A DNA stretch of 64,000 bases. Source: Rhizobacter koreensis (GTDB lineage: Bacteria > Pseudomonadota > Gammaproteobacteria > Burkholderiales > Burkholderiaceae_C). Position 1 is the stretch's first letter, and each line of letters begins with the position of its first letter. The stretch spans positions 682,001 through 746,000 of the forward strand of contig NZ_JABWMJ010000001.1 of NCBI RefSeq assembly GCF_013366375.1, given 5' to 3'. Below, piece after piece: positions 17,191 to 26,187 of the stretch. A program made the position numbers and the translations under genes. The notes beneath the pieces are model-generated. The model saw only the letters and a list, made by a program, of their open reading frames with translations, was not told the origin of the DNA and searched no databases.

Positions 17191-17906
17191 TCCTCGACAA
17201 CGCCGAGGTTCCGCTCTACGTCCAGCTCGCCGAGCTGTTCCGGCAGCGCATCGCCAAGGGCGTGTGGAAGGAGGGCGATCGCCTGCCGTCGCTCGACCAG
17301 CTGGTCGGCGAGTTCCACGTCGCGCGCGTTACGGTGCGGCAGGCGATCGAGCGACTCGCGCGCGACGGCCTCGTGTCGCCGCAGCGCGGGCGCGGCACCT
17401 TCGTCACCGGCGCGCCGCGCAGCGACCGGTGGCTGCGCGTCGAGACGTCGCTGCGCAACCTCGCCGACGTCTACCGCGACACCCAGCCGACCATCCTCAG
17501 CATCGACGAGTCGACGCGCAGCCCGCTGCTGACCGACGCCGACGGCGTCGCCGCGCCGCAGTACGTCTACATGCGGCGCGTCCACGCGCACGAGGGGCGG
17601 CCGTACTGCGTGATCGACATCTACCTCGACGCGGAGATCTTCCGGCGCGCCCCGGCGCGCTTTCGCAAGGAGACGGTGATTCCGCTGCTCACCGCACTGC
17701 CGGACGTGAGGATCGCGACCGCGCGCCAGGTGCTGACGATCTCGACCGCCGACCTCGAGATCGCGCGCCTGCTCGCGATCAGCGTCAACGCGCCGGTCGC
17801 CGACGTGCGGCGCGTGTTCACCAGCGCCGGGCGACGCGTGATCTACCTCGGCGAGGTCACCTACCGCGGCGATTTCGTCCACGTCGAGTTCGACCTCAAG
17901 GCCTGA
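17187..17906 (+). CDS. GntR-family regulator, HutC subfamily
   Basis: 239 residues. Residues 1-75 are a GntR winged helix (PLYVQLAELFRQRIAKG, EGDRLPSLDQL, VTVRQAIERLARDGLV, GRGTFV), and residues 85-239 a UTRA ligand-binding domain ending in YRGDFVHVEFDL. ATG 17187 overlaps the GMC stop. As last gene of the transporter operon it probably autoregulates it; the TATGGT repeats at 12673-12687 are a candidate site. The ligand is likely the transported compound or its product. Confidence 0.9.
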   Translation: MILDNAEVPLYVQLAELFRQRIAKGVWKEGDRLPSLDQLVGEFHVARVTVRQAIERLARDGLVSPQRGRGTFVTGAPRSDRWLRVETSLRNLADVYRDTQPTILSIDESTRSPLLTDADGVAAPQYVYMRRVHAHEGRPYCVIDIYLDAEIFRRAPARFRKETVIPLLTALPDVRIATARQVLTISTADLEIARLLAISVNAPVADVRRVFTSAGRRVIYLGEVTYRGDFVHVEFDLKA

Positions 17907-17989
17907 GCGGCCGGCGTGCCGCCAACCGAGGCGCGCCGACGTGCGTTCTTGCGCCGTCGTCGGGCGGCGTCAGGAGGGGGAGGCGGGGG

Positions 17990-18439
17990 CTACTCGCGCA
18001 CCAGCCGCAGCAGCGCGTCGCCGGTGTCGCCGAGGCCGTCGGCGACCACCCGAAAGCGCGCGTCCTCGCGCCTGAGCCGCTGCTCGTTGTCGAGCGGCAG
18101 GAAGTCGCCGTTGATGCGCCGATGCAGCTCGGCGTGGGTCACCCGGCCCTGCTTGCGGAACGCGATCGTCATCGTCTCGTCATCGAGCGACTCGGTGCGC
18201 ACGATGAGGCGGCAGAAACGCTCGCGCACGGCCAGCGTGGCGCAGACGCTGGCGCGCGGCGTCTGCGGCGGGAAAAGGAACACCTCGTCCCAGCCGAACG
18301 ACGTCACCGACGCGAGGTCGACGTGCGTCACCGCCGGGTTGCGGATCTGGCGTCCGAGCCGGCCGCTGACGGTTCCGCCGTCGAGACCACCACAGTTCGC
18401 CAGCGCGATCAACACCGCGAGGATGCCGAGGCGGGGCAT
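17990..18439 (-). CDS. Small exported lipoprotein, unknown function
   Basis: 149 residues from ATG 18439, which begins a short signal peptide with lipobox LANC and a Gly-rich linker; a GTG 12 bases upstream is possible. The mature part contains a beta-rich stretch (HVDLASVTSFGWDEVFLFPP) and a C-terminal RVVADGLGDTGDALLRLV segment. I recognise no family. It is divergent from the hydrolase at 18692 and would be anchored in the periplasm or outer membrane. Confidence 0.6.
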   Translation of the reverse strand: MPRLGILAVLIALANCGGLDGGTVSGRLGRQIRNPAVTHVDLASVTSFGWDEVFLFPPQTPRASVCATLAVRERFCRLIVRTESLDDETMTIAFRKQGRVTHAELHRRINGDFLPLDNEQRLRREDARFRVVADGLGDTGDALLRLVRE

Positions 18440-18691
18440 GAGCGTGCTCACGCGCGGAACGATACACAAGCGGTGCGCGTGTTTGCGCAACGTCGCAGTC
18501 GGCAGCAGGGTGTGGCGGCGCGGCGGGGGGTGCCGTCGCTCTCGGTCGCCGGATTGGTACGACCGACCGGCGCTGCATGGCGGCAGGGCACGCCGCCGTC
18601 GCTCGCGCTGTCGACGAGCCCGCGCGACCCCATGCATGGCAGCGGCGGCGCACTGCCGCAGCGCAGGCCGCTACGATGCGTCGACTTCGCC

Positions 18692-19531
18692 ATGCGCCCG
18701 TCGAACGTCTCGCTCGCACCCGTGCTCGTCGGCCCCTCGCGGGCCGGGCGCGCCGCGCTCGTCGCGGCGCTCATGCTGCTCGCGGGCTGCGGCGCGCTGC
18801 AGCCGACGCGCGTTCCGCTGCGCACGATCGCGCTCGCCGCGCCTTGCGCGACACCGGCGTCGACGCTGGTCGTCTTCCTCCCGGGCTCGTACTCGACGCC
18901 GGAGGACTTCGTGGCGCACGGCTTCGTCGATGCCCTGCGCCGCCAGCGCGTCGCCGCCGACCTGCTGCTGGTCGATGCCCACCTCGGCTACTACAGCGAA
19001 CGCAGCGTGCTCGAGCGGCTGCGCGCCGACGTGCTCGCGCCGGCCGGCGCGCGCGGCTACCGCGAGGTCTGGCTGGTCGGCATCTCGATCGGCGCCTACG
19101 GCGCGCTGCTGCACGCGGCGACCGCGCGCGGCGCCGAGCCGTCCGTCGCGGGCATCGTCGCGATCGCGCCGTACCTCGGCGAGTACCGCATCACGCAGTC
19201 GATCGGCAACGCAGGCGGGCTCGTGCGCTGGTCGCCGCCCGGCTGGCTCGATGCCGACGCCGCCGACGTGGCGCTCTGGCGCTGGCTGCAGCGCGCAGCG
19301 GCCGGCGCGACGTCGACGCGGCTCTACCTCGCGTACGGGCGCAGCGACCGCTTCGCGACGAGCGACCGCCTGCTCGACGCGGCACTGCCGGCGGGCCGGG
19401 CGTTCACCGCGCCGGGCGGCCACGACTGGCCGGTCTGGGAAGCGCTCTGGCGCGACCTCGCGCCGGCGCTCCCGCTGCCGCGCGATGCAGCGTGCGAGGT
19501 GCCGCGCGAGCCGGCGCGGCCCGCACGGTAG
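18692..19531 (+). CDS. Alpha/beta-hydrolase-fold lipoprotein
   Basis: 279 residues from ATG 18692. A membrane segment with lipobox LLAGC precedes the mature chain. The core starts TLVVFLPGSYSTPEDF, and WLVGISIGAYGALLHA supplies a G-I-S-I-G nucleophile elbow. A candidate His is in APGGHDWPVW near the C-terminus and an acid in the YGRSDRF strand. This is enough for a serine hydrolase call but not for a substrate. It converges on the next lipoprotein with only 19 bases between. Confidence 0.75.
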   Translation: MRPSNVSLAPVLVGPSRAGRAALVAALMLLAGCGALQPTRVPLRTIALAAPCATPASTLVVFLPGSYSTPEDFVAHGFVDALRRQRVAADLLLVDAHLGYYSERSVLERLRADVLAPAGARGYREVWLVGISIGAYGALLHAATARGAEPSVAGIVAIAPYLGEYRITQSIGNAGGLVRWSPPGWLDADAADVALWRWLQRAAAGATSTRLYLAYGRSDRFATSDRLLDAALPAGRAFTAPGGHDWPVWEALWRDLAPALPLPRDAACEVPREPARPAR

Positions 19532-19550
19532 GCGCCCGCGACGCGCCGCC

Positions 19551-20273
19551 TCAGTTGTGGCTGGCGCGCAGCTGCGGAATCAGCCGATCGACGAGCAGGC
19601 GGCCGCCGGTCTTGAACACGTTGCCGATCTCCTCGGACTTCTCCATCACGACGTCGAACGACGGCCAGGCATAGCGCGGATCGGCCACCACGGCCCAGTC
19701 CTTGCCTTCGCGCGCGTCGACCCCGTAGTACAGGTACTCGCCGTACAGCTCTTCCTTGCGTTGGGTCGAATAGAGCGTGGCGCCGATGTTCACGCGCGGC
19801 AGGTAGTCGATCGAGAAGCGTCCCGAGTAGAGCCCGACCCGGTGGTAGTACACGTGCAGCACCGCGTCGGCGTCGGTCTTCACCTTCTCGTACTCGATGT
19901 AGTCGGGATCGTCGGGCTTGCGCGGCACGTCGGTCAGCAGCACGACGCGGTAGCCGCTCTTCTCGAGCGCCTGGGTCAGGTGCGCAGTGAGCTCGCCGCC
20001 GAGGGCGAGCTTCTGCGCGGTGAGCTTCTCGACCAGCTGGCGGTTCTTGACCCGGCTGTCCTGCGCGAAGCCGACCGACGTGATCGGCGAGAACAGCGAG
20101 ATCGCGTTCAGGTTCTCGAGCGTGATCTCGGCCGGCTCGGCGACCGGCAGCAGGCCGACCGTCTTGACCACGGGCTTGGGCAATTCGGGCGCGGCGGGCC
20201 GGCTCGCGCAGCCGGCGAGCACGAGAGCCGCGAGCATCAGGCCCACGGTTCGGCGGTTCAGGATCGGGGGCAT
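19551..20273 (-). CDS. Exported lipoprotein, unknown function
   Basis: 240 residues from ATG 20273, preceded by CCGGAG. The signal peptide ends in lipobox VLAGC. The mature part shows alternating strands and helices (VKTVGLLPVAEPAEITLENL, KSGYRVVLLTDVP, ADAVLHVYYHRVGLYSGR), reminiscent of small outer-membrane-associated lipoproteins that form nucleotide-like folds, but I cannot name the family. It is divergent from a LysR gene and probably monocistronic. Confidence 0.7.
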   Translation of the reverse strand: MPPILNRRTVGLMLAALVLAGCASRPAAPELPKPVVKTVGLLPVAEPAEITLENLNAISLFSPITSVGFAQDSRVKNRQLVEKLTAQKLALGGELTAHLTQALEKSGYRVVLLTDVPRKPDDPDYIEYEKVKTDADAVLHVYYHRVGLYSGRFSIDYLPRVNIGATLYSTQRKEELYGEYLYYGVDAREGKDWAVVADPRYAWPSFDVVMEKSEEIGNVFKTGGRLLVDRLIPQLRASHN

Positions 20274-20534
20274 GGTGTCTCCGGGGCCGGCCGCAGGCTT
20301 GCGGTCGGCGGTGGCTGGGGAATGCAGCACGTCGTGGCTAACAAGGCTCGGCGAGCCGTCGATAGAAGGGTGCGTGCGACAGGTTGAAAATGCGCCGGGC
20401 AGTCTAGGTGGCCGTTCGGCCGCGTCGCGCCTTCGTTCGCCCGGACTGCCGCCGTTCGCCAACTTGTTGGCGCAGCCCGCGCGTGTCGAAGGGTGCGAGT
20501 TGCATCCGCGCGCCAGGCAAGCGCACCACTGGCC

Positions 20535-21467
20535 ATGTACGAAAACATTCGCGAACTCGTCTTCTTCCTGCGGGTGTCCGAGGAGACCAGCTTCTCGGCT
20601 GCCGCGCGCAGCCTCGACCTCGACCCGTCGACGATCAGCAAGGTCGTGCAGCGGCTCGAGAACCGGCTCGGCGTGCGTCTGTTCCATCGCACCTCGCGGG
20701 TGCTCAAGCTCACGCAGGAAGGCGAGCGGTTCCTGTCGGCGGCGCAGAAGGTGATGCAGGCGCTCGAGGAGGCCGAGGAGTCGCTCGGGCCGGCGAGCGG
20801 CGAAGTCAGCGGCACCCTGCGCGTCAGCAGCACGCCGGCGTTCGCGCGCGGGCGTCTCGCGCCGCTGATGGCGTCGTTCGTCGAGCAGTACCCGGGCTTG
20901 CGCGTCGAATTCGTGCTCGCGGCGACGCCGCCCGACCTCTTCGAGCAGCAGATCGACGTCTCGTTCCAGAGCGGCAGCATCCCCGACTCGACGCTGGTGG
21001 CACGGCGCGTTGCCAGCACGCGCTGGCGCATCTGCGCCGCCCCGGCGTATCTGGCGCGCGCCGGCGTGCCGACCACGCCCGACGACCTCGCGCACCACCA
21101 GTGCCTCAACTTCCTGCAGGGCGCCTTCCGCAGCCAATGGCCGCTGCGCCGCGGCGACGAGGTGCACACGGTGGTGCCCAAGTCCAACCTGGTCGCCAAC
21201 AACGGCGACATGCTGTGCGCGCTGGCGGTCGCGGGGAACGGCCTCGCGCGCCTTGCCGACTACCACGTCGCCGACGACCTGGCCGCCGGGCGGCTCGTGA
21301 CGGTGCTCGACGACTACGCCAACGAGAGCGAGCCGATCTTCGCGGTCTACCCGAGCCGGCGCCACCTCAGCCCGCGCGTGCGCGCGTTCCTCGATCACGT
21401 CGAGGCGCACTTCGGCGGCGAGCGGGCGCCCGACGCGGCGCCACCCGCAAGGCCGCCGGCACCGTAG
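20535..21467 (+). CDS. LysR-family transcriptional regulator
   Basis: 310 residues from ATG 20535; the upstream in-frame start adds 14 unaligned residues. The helix-turn-helix is ELVFFLRVSEETSFSAAARSL with STISKVVQRLENRLGVRLFHRT. This matches the branch of LysR proteins with short HTH and effector domain beginning GTLRVSSTPAFARGRLAP near residue 95. It heads the CoA-transferase/acyl-CoA dehydrogenase module 164 bases downstream, its probable target. Confidence 0.9.
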   Translation: MYENIRELVFFLRVSEETSFSAAARSLDLDPSTISKVVQRLENRLGVRLFHRTSRVLKLTQEGERFLSAAQKVMQALEEAEESLGPASGEVSGTLRVSSTPAFARGRLAPLMASFVEQYPGLRVEFVLAATPPDLFEQQIDVSFQSGSIPDSTLVARRVASTRWRICAAPAYLARAGVPTTPDDLAHHQCLNFLQGAFRSQWPLRRGDEVHTVVPKSNLVANNGDMLCALAVAGNGLARLADYHVADDLAAGRLVTVLDDYANESEPIFAVYPSRRHLSPRVRAFLDHVEAHFGGERAPDAAPPARPPAP

Positions 21468-21631
21468 CAGCGCCGCCTTGCCGCGCGGTCGCGTGCCCCG
21501 TAGCCGGGCTTCGCGCCGTCGAACGGCCTCCGGCCTTGCCGCCGGCGCACAGATGCTGTTCCGCCCGAGGCATTGCCGCTCCCGCCGAATCACCCGAAGC
21601 TGGCGCCTCCACTCAACCGGACCGTGGCGTC

Positions 21632-22816
21632 ATGAAACAAGCTTCGAGGCCCGACGCGCTCGCCGGCCTGCGGGTCGTCGACTTCACGATCGTGATGTCG
21701 GGGCCGATGTGCACCCGGCTGCTCGCCGATGCCGGCGCCGACGTGATCAAGATCGAGCCGCCCGACGGCGACGTGGTGCGCCAGCGCCCGCCGCTGCGCG
21801 GCGGCGTCAGCACCTACTACGCGTCGATGAACTGCGGCAAGCGCAGCATCGTGCTGGACCTGCAGAGCGACGCCGGCAAGCGCCTCGCGCGCGAGCTCGC
21901 GCTCGCCGCCGACGTGGTGGTCGAGAACTTCCGCCCGGGCGTCATGAAGCGGCTCGGCCTCGACTACGAGACGCTCGCGCGCGGCAACCCGCGCCTCGTC
22001 TATGCGTCGATTTCGGGTTTCGGTCAGACCGGCCCGAGGGCGCAGGCGCCCGCCTACGCGCCGGTCATCCACGCGGCGTCGGGTTACGAGCTCGCGTACA
22101 CCGAATACCAGCGCGGCAGCTCGCGCCCTTCGAACAACGGCATCTTCATCGCCGACGTGCTGGGCGCGTCGCACGCGTTCGGCGCGATCCAGCTCGCGCT
22201 CTACGAGCGCGAGAAGAGCGGCTCGGGCCAGTACATCGACGTCTCGCTGATGGACTCGGTGCTCTCGATGCTGATCTACGAGATGCAGGCGGCGCAGTTT
22301 CCGCCCGAGCGGCCGCGTCAGGTCTACGAGCCGGTGCAGGCGAACGACGGCTTCGTGATGGTCGCGGCGGTCACGCAGAAGAACCTGGACGTACTGTTCG
22401 ACGTGATCGGCCATCCCGAGGCGAAGACCGACCCACGCTTCGCGACGGTCGCCGACAAGGAGGCCAACTGGTCGGCGCTGCTTGCGCTGATCGAGGGCTG
22501 GACCCGCCAGCGCAGCGGCGCCGAGTGCGAGGCGGTGCTGATGAAGGCGGGCGTCCCGTGTTCGCGCTACCGCAGCGTCGCCGAGGCGATGGCCGACCCG
22601 CAGGTCGCCGAGCGCGGCGGCCTGGCGCGGCTCGGCAGCGGCGACGACAGCTTCTTGGTCGCCAACGCGCCGTTCCGGCTGTCGGCGACGCCGACTGCGG
22701 CGCGCCCGTGCGTGGCCGGTCTCGGCGAGCACGGCGCCGAGGTCCTGCACGAGGTGCTCGGCCTGTCGGACCGCCAGATCGCCGAGCTGCAGGCCGACGG
22801 CGTGGTCGGGCGATGA
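21632..22816 (+). CDS. CaiB/BaiF-family CoA-transferase
   Basis: 394 residues. LAGLRVVDFTIVMSGP, GADVIKIEPPDGD and SIVLDLQSDAGKRLA are the N-terminal family marks, and the catalytic Asp is expected in FIADVLGA near residue 175. It overlaps the following acyl-CoA dehydrogenase gene by four bases (ATGA), so the pair would make a CoA ester and then desaturate it. It differs clearly from the CoA-transferase at 10143, so the two are not a recent duplication. Confidence 0.92.
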   Translation: MKQASRPDALAGLRVVDFTIVMSGPMCTRLLADAGADVIKIEPPDGDVVRQRPPLRGGVSTYYASMNCGKRSIVLDLQSDAGKRLARELALAADVVVENFRPGVMKRLGLDYETLARGNPRLVYASISGFGQTGPRAQAPAYAPVIHAASGYELAYTEYQRGSSRPSNNGIFIADVLGASHAFGAIQLALYEREKSGSGQYIDVSLMDSVLSMLIYEMQAAQFPPERPRQVYEPVQANDGFVMVAAVTQKNLDVLFDVIGHPEAKTDPRFATVADKEANWSALLALIEGWTRQRSGAECEAVLMKAGVPCSRYRSVAEAMADPQVAERGGLARLGSGDDSFLVANAPFRLSATPTAARPCVAGLGEHGAEVLHEVLGLSDRQIAELQADGVVGR

Positions 22817-25047
22817 TGAGCGGCGTCGACCGCAGCAGCCTGCCGGGCGCCGAGGAGCGCGCCCTGCTGCGCGAGTCGCTGCGCGGCTTCCTCGAGAGCC
22901 GCGGCAGCGCCGGGCGCAACTCGGACGACGCGGCGGCATCGCTCTGGGACGGCCTGGTGGGCCAGGGCCTCGCCGGGCTCGGCGCCGACCCCGAGACCGG
23001 CGGTCTGCGCGAGCTCGCGATCGTGATGGAGGAACTCGGCCGCGCTGCCGCGCCGGTGCCGGCGCTCGGTGCGGCGCTCGTCAACCTTGCGTTGCGTGCG
23101 GAGCCGACCGCTTCGCCGATCGCGACAAGGCTGCTCGAGCGCGTGCAGACGGGTGACGCCCGCGTCGCGATGTCGCTCGGCGAGCTCGACCCCGACCCGC
23201 AGACCGCGAGCCTCGACTGGCGCGGCGAGGCGCTCTGCGGCTCGCTCCGCTTCGTCGACGCCGCCGGCGCGGCGACCGACCTCGTGGTCGCGACGCCCGA
23301 CGGCCTGGCGGTCGTCGACCTGCGCCACGCCGGCGCACGGGTGACGCCGACGCGTGCACTCGGCACCGCGGGCTGGTCCGAGATCACGCTCGACCAGGTG
23401 CCCGCCGAATCGATCGCGATCGGCGACGAGCGCCTCGCGGCGCTTCGTCTCGCGGTCGGCGTGCTGCTGATCGCGCGGGCCCATGGCGCGGCCCGACGCG
23501 CGTTCGAGATGGTGGTCGATTACGCCAAGGAGCGGCGCCAGTTCGGCCAGCCGATCGGCCGCTTCCAGGCGATCCAGCACAAGCTCGCCGACAACTTGAT
23601 CGCGCTCGAGGGCGTGCGCCTCACGATCGAGCACGCGGCCGAGGCGTTCGACTTCGGCTTGGCCGACTTCGGCTACTTCGCCGAGGCGGCGATCGCGTTC
23701 GCCGGCACGGCGCTGCGCAAGGTCGCGCTCGAGACGCAGCACGCGTTCGGCGCGATCGGCTACGCCGAGGAGCACGAGGCGCCGCGCCACTTTCGCCGGG
23801 TGCACCTCGACACCGTCGTGCTCGGCGGCGCACGCGTGGCGCGCGAGGCGCTGGCGGCGCGCCTGCTGGCGCGCGACGACGCGCGCAGCATCCCGGAGTA
23901 CGACCTCGGCCCCGCCGGCAACGCGTTCCGCGACGAGGTGCGCGCCTGGCTCGCCGAGCACTGGTCGGGCGCGCGCAAGGCGGCGTTCGACGCCAAGCCG
24001 TTCCACGACCGCGAGTTCGACCCGTCGTTCGCGCGCGACCTCGGCACCACCGGCTGGCTTGGCCTCGCCTGGCCGCGCGAGTTCGGCGGGCAGGCGCGCT
24101 CGCCGCTCGAGCAGCTCGCGTTCATCGAGGTGATGGAGCGCGCCGAGGCACCGCGCATCGGCGCGTCGGTGCAGGCCAACGCGCTGATCATGCACGGCAG
24201 CGCCGAGCAGAAGCGCCGCTACCTCCCGGAGATCCTGCGCGGCGAAGCGATGCACGGCATGGGCTACAGCGAGCCCGACAGCGGCTCCGACCTGGCGTCG
24301 CTGCGGACCAGCGCGGTTCGCGACGGCGACCAGTGGGTGATCAACGGCCAGAAGATCTGGACCACCACCTACTGGGGCAAATACATGTTCCTCGCGGCGC
24401 GCACCGACCGCGACGCCAAGCCGCCGCACGCCGGCATCAGCATGTTCATCGTGCCGATGGACACGCCCGGCATCACCGTGAAGCCGGCAGCCACCATGTA
24501 CGACGGCAGCTTCGCCAACATCTTCTACGACGGCGTGCGGATCCCGCTCGACGCGATCGTCGGCCCGGTGAACGGCGGCTGGAAGGTGCTGACCGACGCG
24601 CTCGCCAACGAGCGCGGGCTCATCGGCGGCGGCATCGTGCTGAAGGTCGCGCACGGCTTCGAGGGCCTCTGCAGCGCGCTCCGCGCCAACCCCGCGCTGC
24701 GCGACGACCCGCTGGTGCGCGACCGCATCGGTCAGCTCGCCGCCGAGATCGAGGTCGGCCGCCGGCTGATGATCCACTGCGCCGAGCTCGCGACCGGCGG
24801 CACCACGCCGCCCGAGATGGGCGCGATCAGCAAGGTGTTCTCGGGCGAGCTGATGGAGCGCTACGGCGAGGCCGCGCTCGACCTGCTCGGCCCGCGCGCC
24901 GCGCTCTCGCAGGACGCGCCGGGCGCGCTGGCGAACGGCCGCTTCGAGCAGCAGCTGCGCCACTCGCTGATGTGGGTGATCAGCATCGGCACCAACGAGA
25001 TCCAGCGCAGCCTGATCGCACAGCGCGGGCTGGGCTTGCCGCGCTGA
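22813..25047 (+). CDS. Fused double acyl-CoA dehydrogenase
   Basis: 744 residues, about twice the normal size. Residues 1-360 are one acyl-CoA dehydrogenase-like half containing RRQFGQPIGRFQAIQHKLAD, the FAD-contact segment. Residues 370-744 are a second half with the middle-domain GYSEPDSGSDLASLRTSA and the C-terminal WVISIGTNEIQRSLIAQ. In known heteromeric systems for steroids and similar bulky acyl groups, two such polypeptides form one active site; here they are joined. Two adjacent ATGs (22813, 22816) are possible, the first overlapping the CoA-transferase stop. It should act on the CoA ester made by its neighbour, perhaps branched or cyclic. Confidence 0.88.
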   Translation: MMSGVDRSSLPGAEERALLRESLRGFLESRGSAGRNSDDAAASLWDGLVGQGLAGLGADPETGGLRELAIVMEELGRAAAPVPALGAALVNLALRAEPTASPIATRLLERVQTGDARVAMSLGELDPDPQTASLDWRGEALCGSLRFVDAAGAATDLVVATPDGLAVVDLRHAGARVTPTRALGTAGWSEITLDQVPAESIAIGDERLAALRLAVGVLLIARAHGAARRAFEMVVDYAKERRQFGQPIGRFQAIQHKLADNLIALEGVRLTIEHAAEAFDFGLADFGYFAEAAIAFAGTALRKVALETQHAFGAIGYAEEHEAPRHFRRVHLDTVVLGGARVAREALAARLLARDDARSIPEYDLGPAGNAFRDEVRAWLAEHWSGARKAAFDAKPFHDREFDPSFARDLGTTGWLGLAWPREFGGQARSPLEQLAFIEVMERAEAPRIGASVQANALIMHGSAEQKRRYLPEILRGEAMHGMGYSEPDSGSDLASLRTSAVRDGDQWVINGQKIWTTTYWGKYMFLAARTDRDAKPPHAGISMFIVPMDTPGITVKPAATMYDGSFANIFYDGVRIPLDAIVGPVNGGWKVLTDALANERGLIGGGIVLKVAHGFEGLCSALRANPALRDDPLVRDRIGQLAAEIEVGRRLMIHCAELATGGTTPPEMGAISKVFSGELMERYGEAALDLLGPRAALSQDAPGALANGRFEQQLRHSLMWVISIGTNEIQRSLIAQRGLGLPR

Positions 25048-25113
25048 GCGAGGCACCGCGCGGCACCAAGGCAGGCGCCGCGGGTCGCCGGCCGATCGCC
25101 GGCCCGGACGAAA

Positions 25114-25143
25114 GCGCCCGGCGGCCCTGCAGCCGTCGGGCGC
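25114..25143. terminator. Bidirectional terminator hairpin
   Basis: GCGCCCG-G-CGGC pairs with GCCG-T-CGGGCGC around a short loop, including one G-T pair. It lies between the convergent acyl-CoA dehydrogenase and enoyl-CoA hydratase genes, with AAAG on both sides so that a CTTT tract follows on the minus strand. Confidence 0.5.
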
Positions 25144-25171
25144 AAAGGGCCGCCGCGCAGCCCGGCTCGCG

Positions 25172-25984
25172 TCAGCCCGCCTGCCCGAACCTCGGCTTGC
25201 GCTTTTCTTTAAACGAGAGCGTCGCCTCCTTGTGATCGGCGGTCTCGAAGGTCACCTGCTCGAGCGCCATCGACGCCTCGAGCAGGTGGTTGACGCGCTC
25301 CTTGACGATCTGGTTGATCGAGAGCTTGGTCCAGCGGATCGCCCAGGTCGGACCATTCGCGAGCTCGGTCGCGATCTCGCGTGCCTTGGCGAGCACCTCG
25401 CCCTTGGCGACGCAGTGGTTGACGAGGCCGATGCGCTCGGCCTCCGGCCCCTTGAGCAGGGTGCCGCGCATCAGGAACTCCTTGGCCTTCGAGACGCCGA
25501 CGAGCAGCGGCCAGATGACGGTGCCGCCGTCGCCGGCGACGAGCCCGACGCGGCTGACGTGGGTGTCGCCGATGCGCGCGGCGTCGCTCATCACCGTCAC
25601 GTCGCAGAGCAGCGCGATCGTCGCCGCGAGGCCGATGCAGTCGCCGTTGATCGCGCAGACGATCGGCTTGTCGAGCTCGAGCAGGCGGTTGACGAGGCGC
25701 CGGCTGATCATCGGATCGTGCACCTCGCCTTCCTCGAGGACGTCGCCGCCGGGCCGCTCGGACATCGCCTTGACGTCGCCGCCGACGCTGAAGAAATCGC
25801 CCGACCCGGTCACGACCACCGCGTTCACGGCCATGTCGTCGGCGAGGTCGTCCCAGATCGTGCGCAGCTCGCGGATGAGGCGCTGGTCGATCGCGTTGCG
25901 CGCCTGGGGCCGGTTCAGCGTGACGGTCGCGACCTTGTCGGCGACCTCGATCTTGAGGTCACGGTACTTCTCGTAGTTGGACAT
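25172..25984 (-). CDS. Enoyl-CoA hydratase/isomerase family protein
   Basis: 270 residues from ATG 25984, with GAGGAAAG upstream. The crotonase fold is clear: VATVTLNRPQARNAID, the oxyanion-hole strand VVVTGSGDFFSVGGDVKAMS, then INGDCIGLAATIALLCD. The usual catalytic Glu in the following helix is not obvious at its normal place (DTHVSRVGLVAGDGGTV), where a Gly/Asp-rich stretch is seen, so isomerase, hydratase or another crotonase activity is open. Transcribed against the dehydrogenase operon but likely of the same pathway. Confidence 0.88.
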   Translation of the reverse strand: MSNYEKYRDLKIEVADKVATVTLNRPQARNAIDQRLIRELRTIWDDLADDMAVNAVVVTGSGDFFSVGGDVKAMSERPGGDVLEEGEVHDPMISRRLVNRLLELDKPIVCAINGDCIGLAATIALLCDVTVMSDAARIGDTHVSRVGLVAGDGGTVIWPLLVGVSKAKEFLMRGTLLKGPEAERIGLVNHCVAKGEVLAKAREIATELANGPTWAIRWTKLSINQIVKERVNHLLEASMALEQVTFETADHKEATLSFKEKRKPRFGQAG

Positions 25985-26187
25985 GCGTCTTTCCTCGCGT
26001 GGCTGGGTTCGGGAACTTCGGGCGTGCAAGCGTAGCCACTCGGACGCCCCGAACAATCCACGCGCCCGCACACCAGCTGTGCCGGCGCGGCACGGTGCGA
26101 TCCTTGAAGCGCGATCACATGTTCTGTGCGCGACGCCCGCTTGCGGGGCGCGGCAGCGGCGCCGAACATCCGCCGAGGAGACCCGCC

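Noticed and set aside
22567-25056. 829-codon open frame on the minus strand
   Set aside because: Mirror of the fused acyl-CoA dehydrogenase; no motif or ribosome site.
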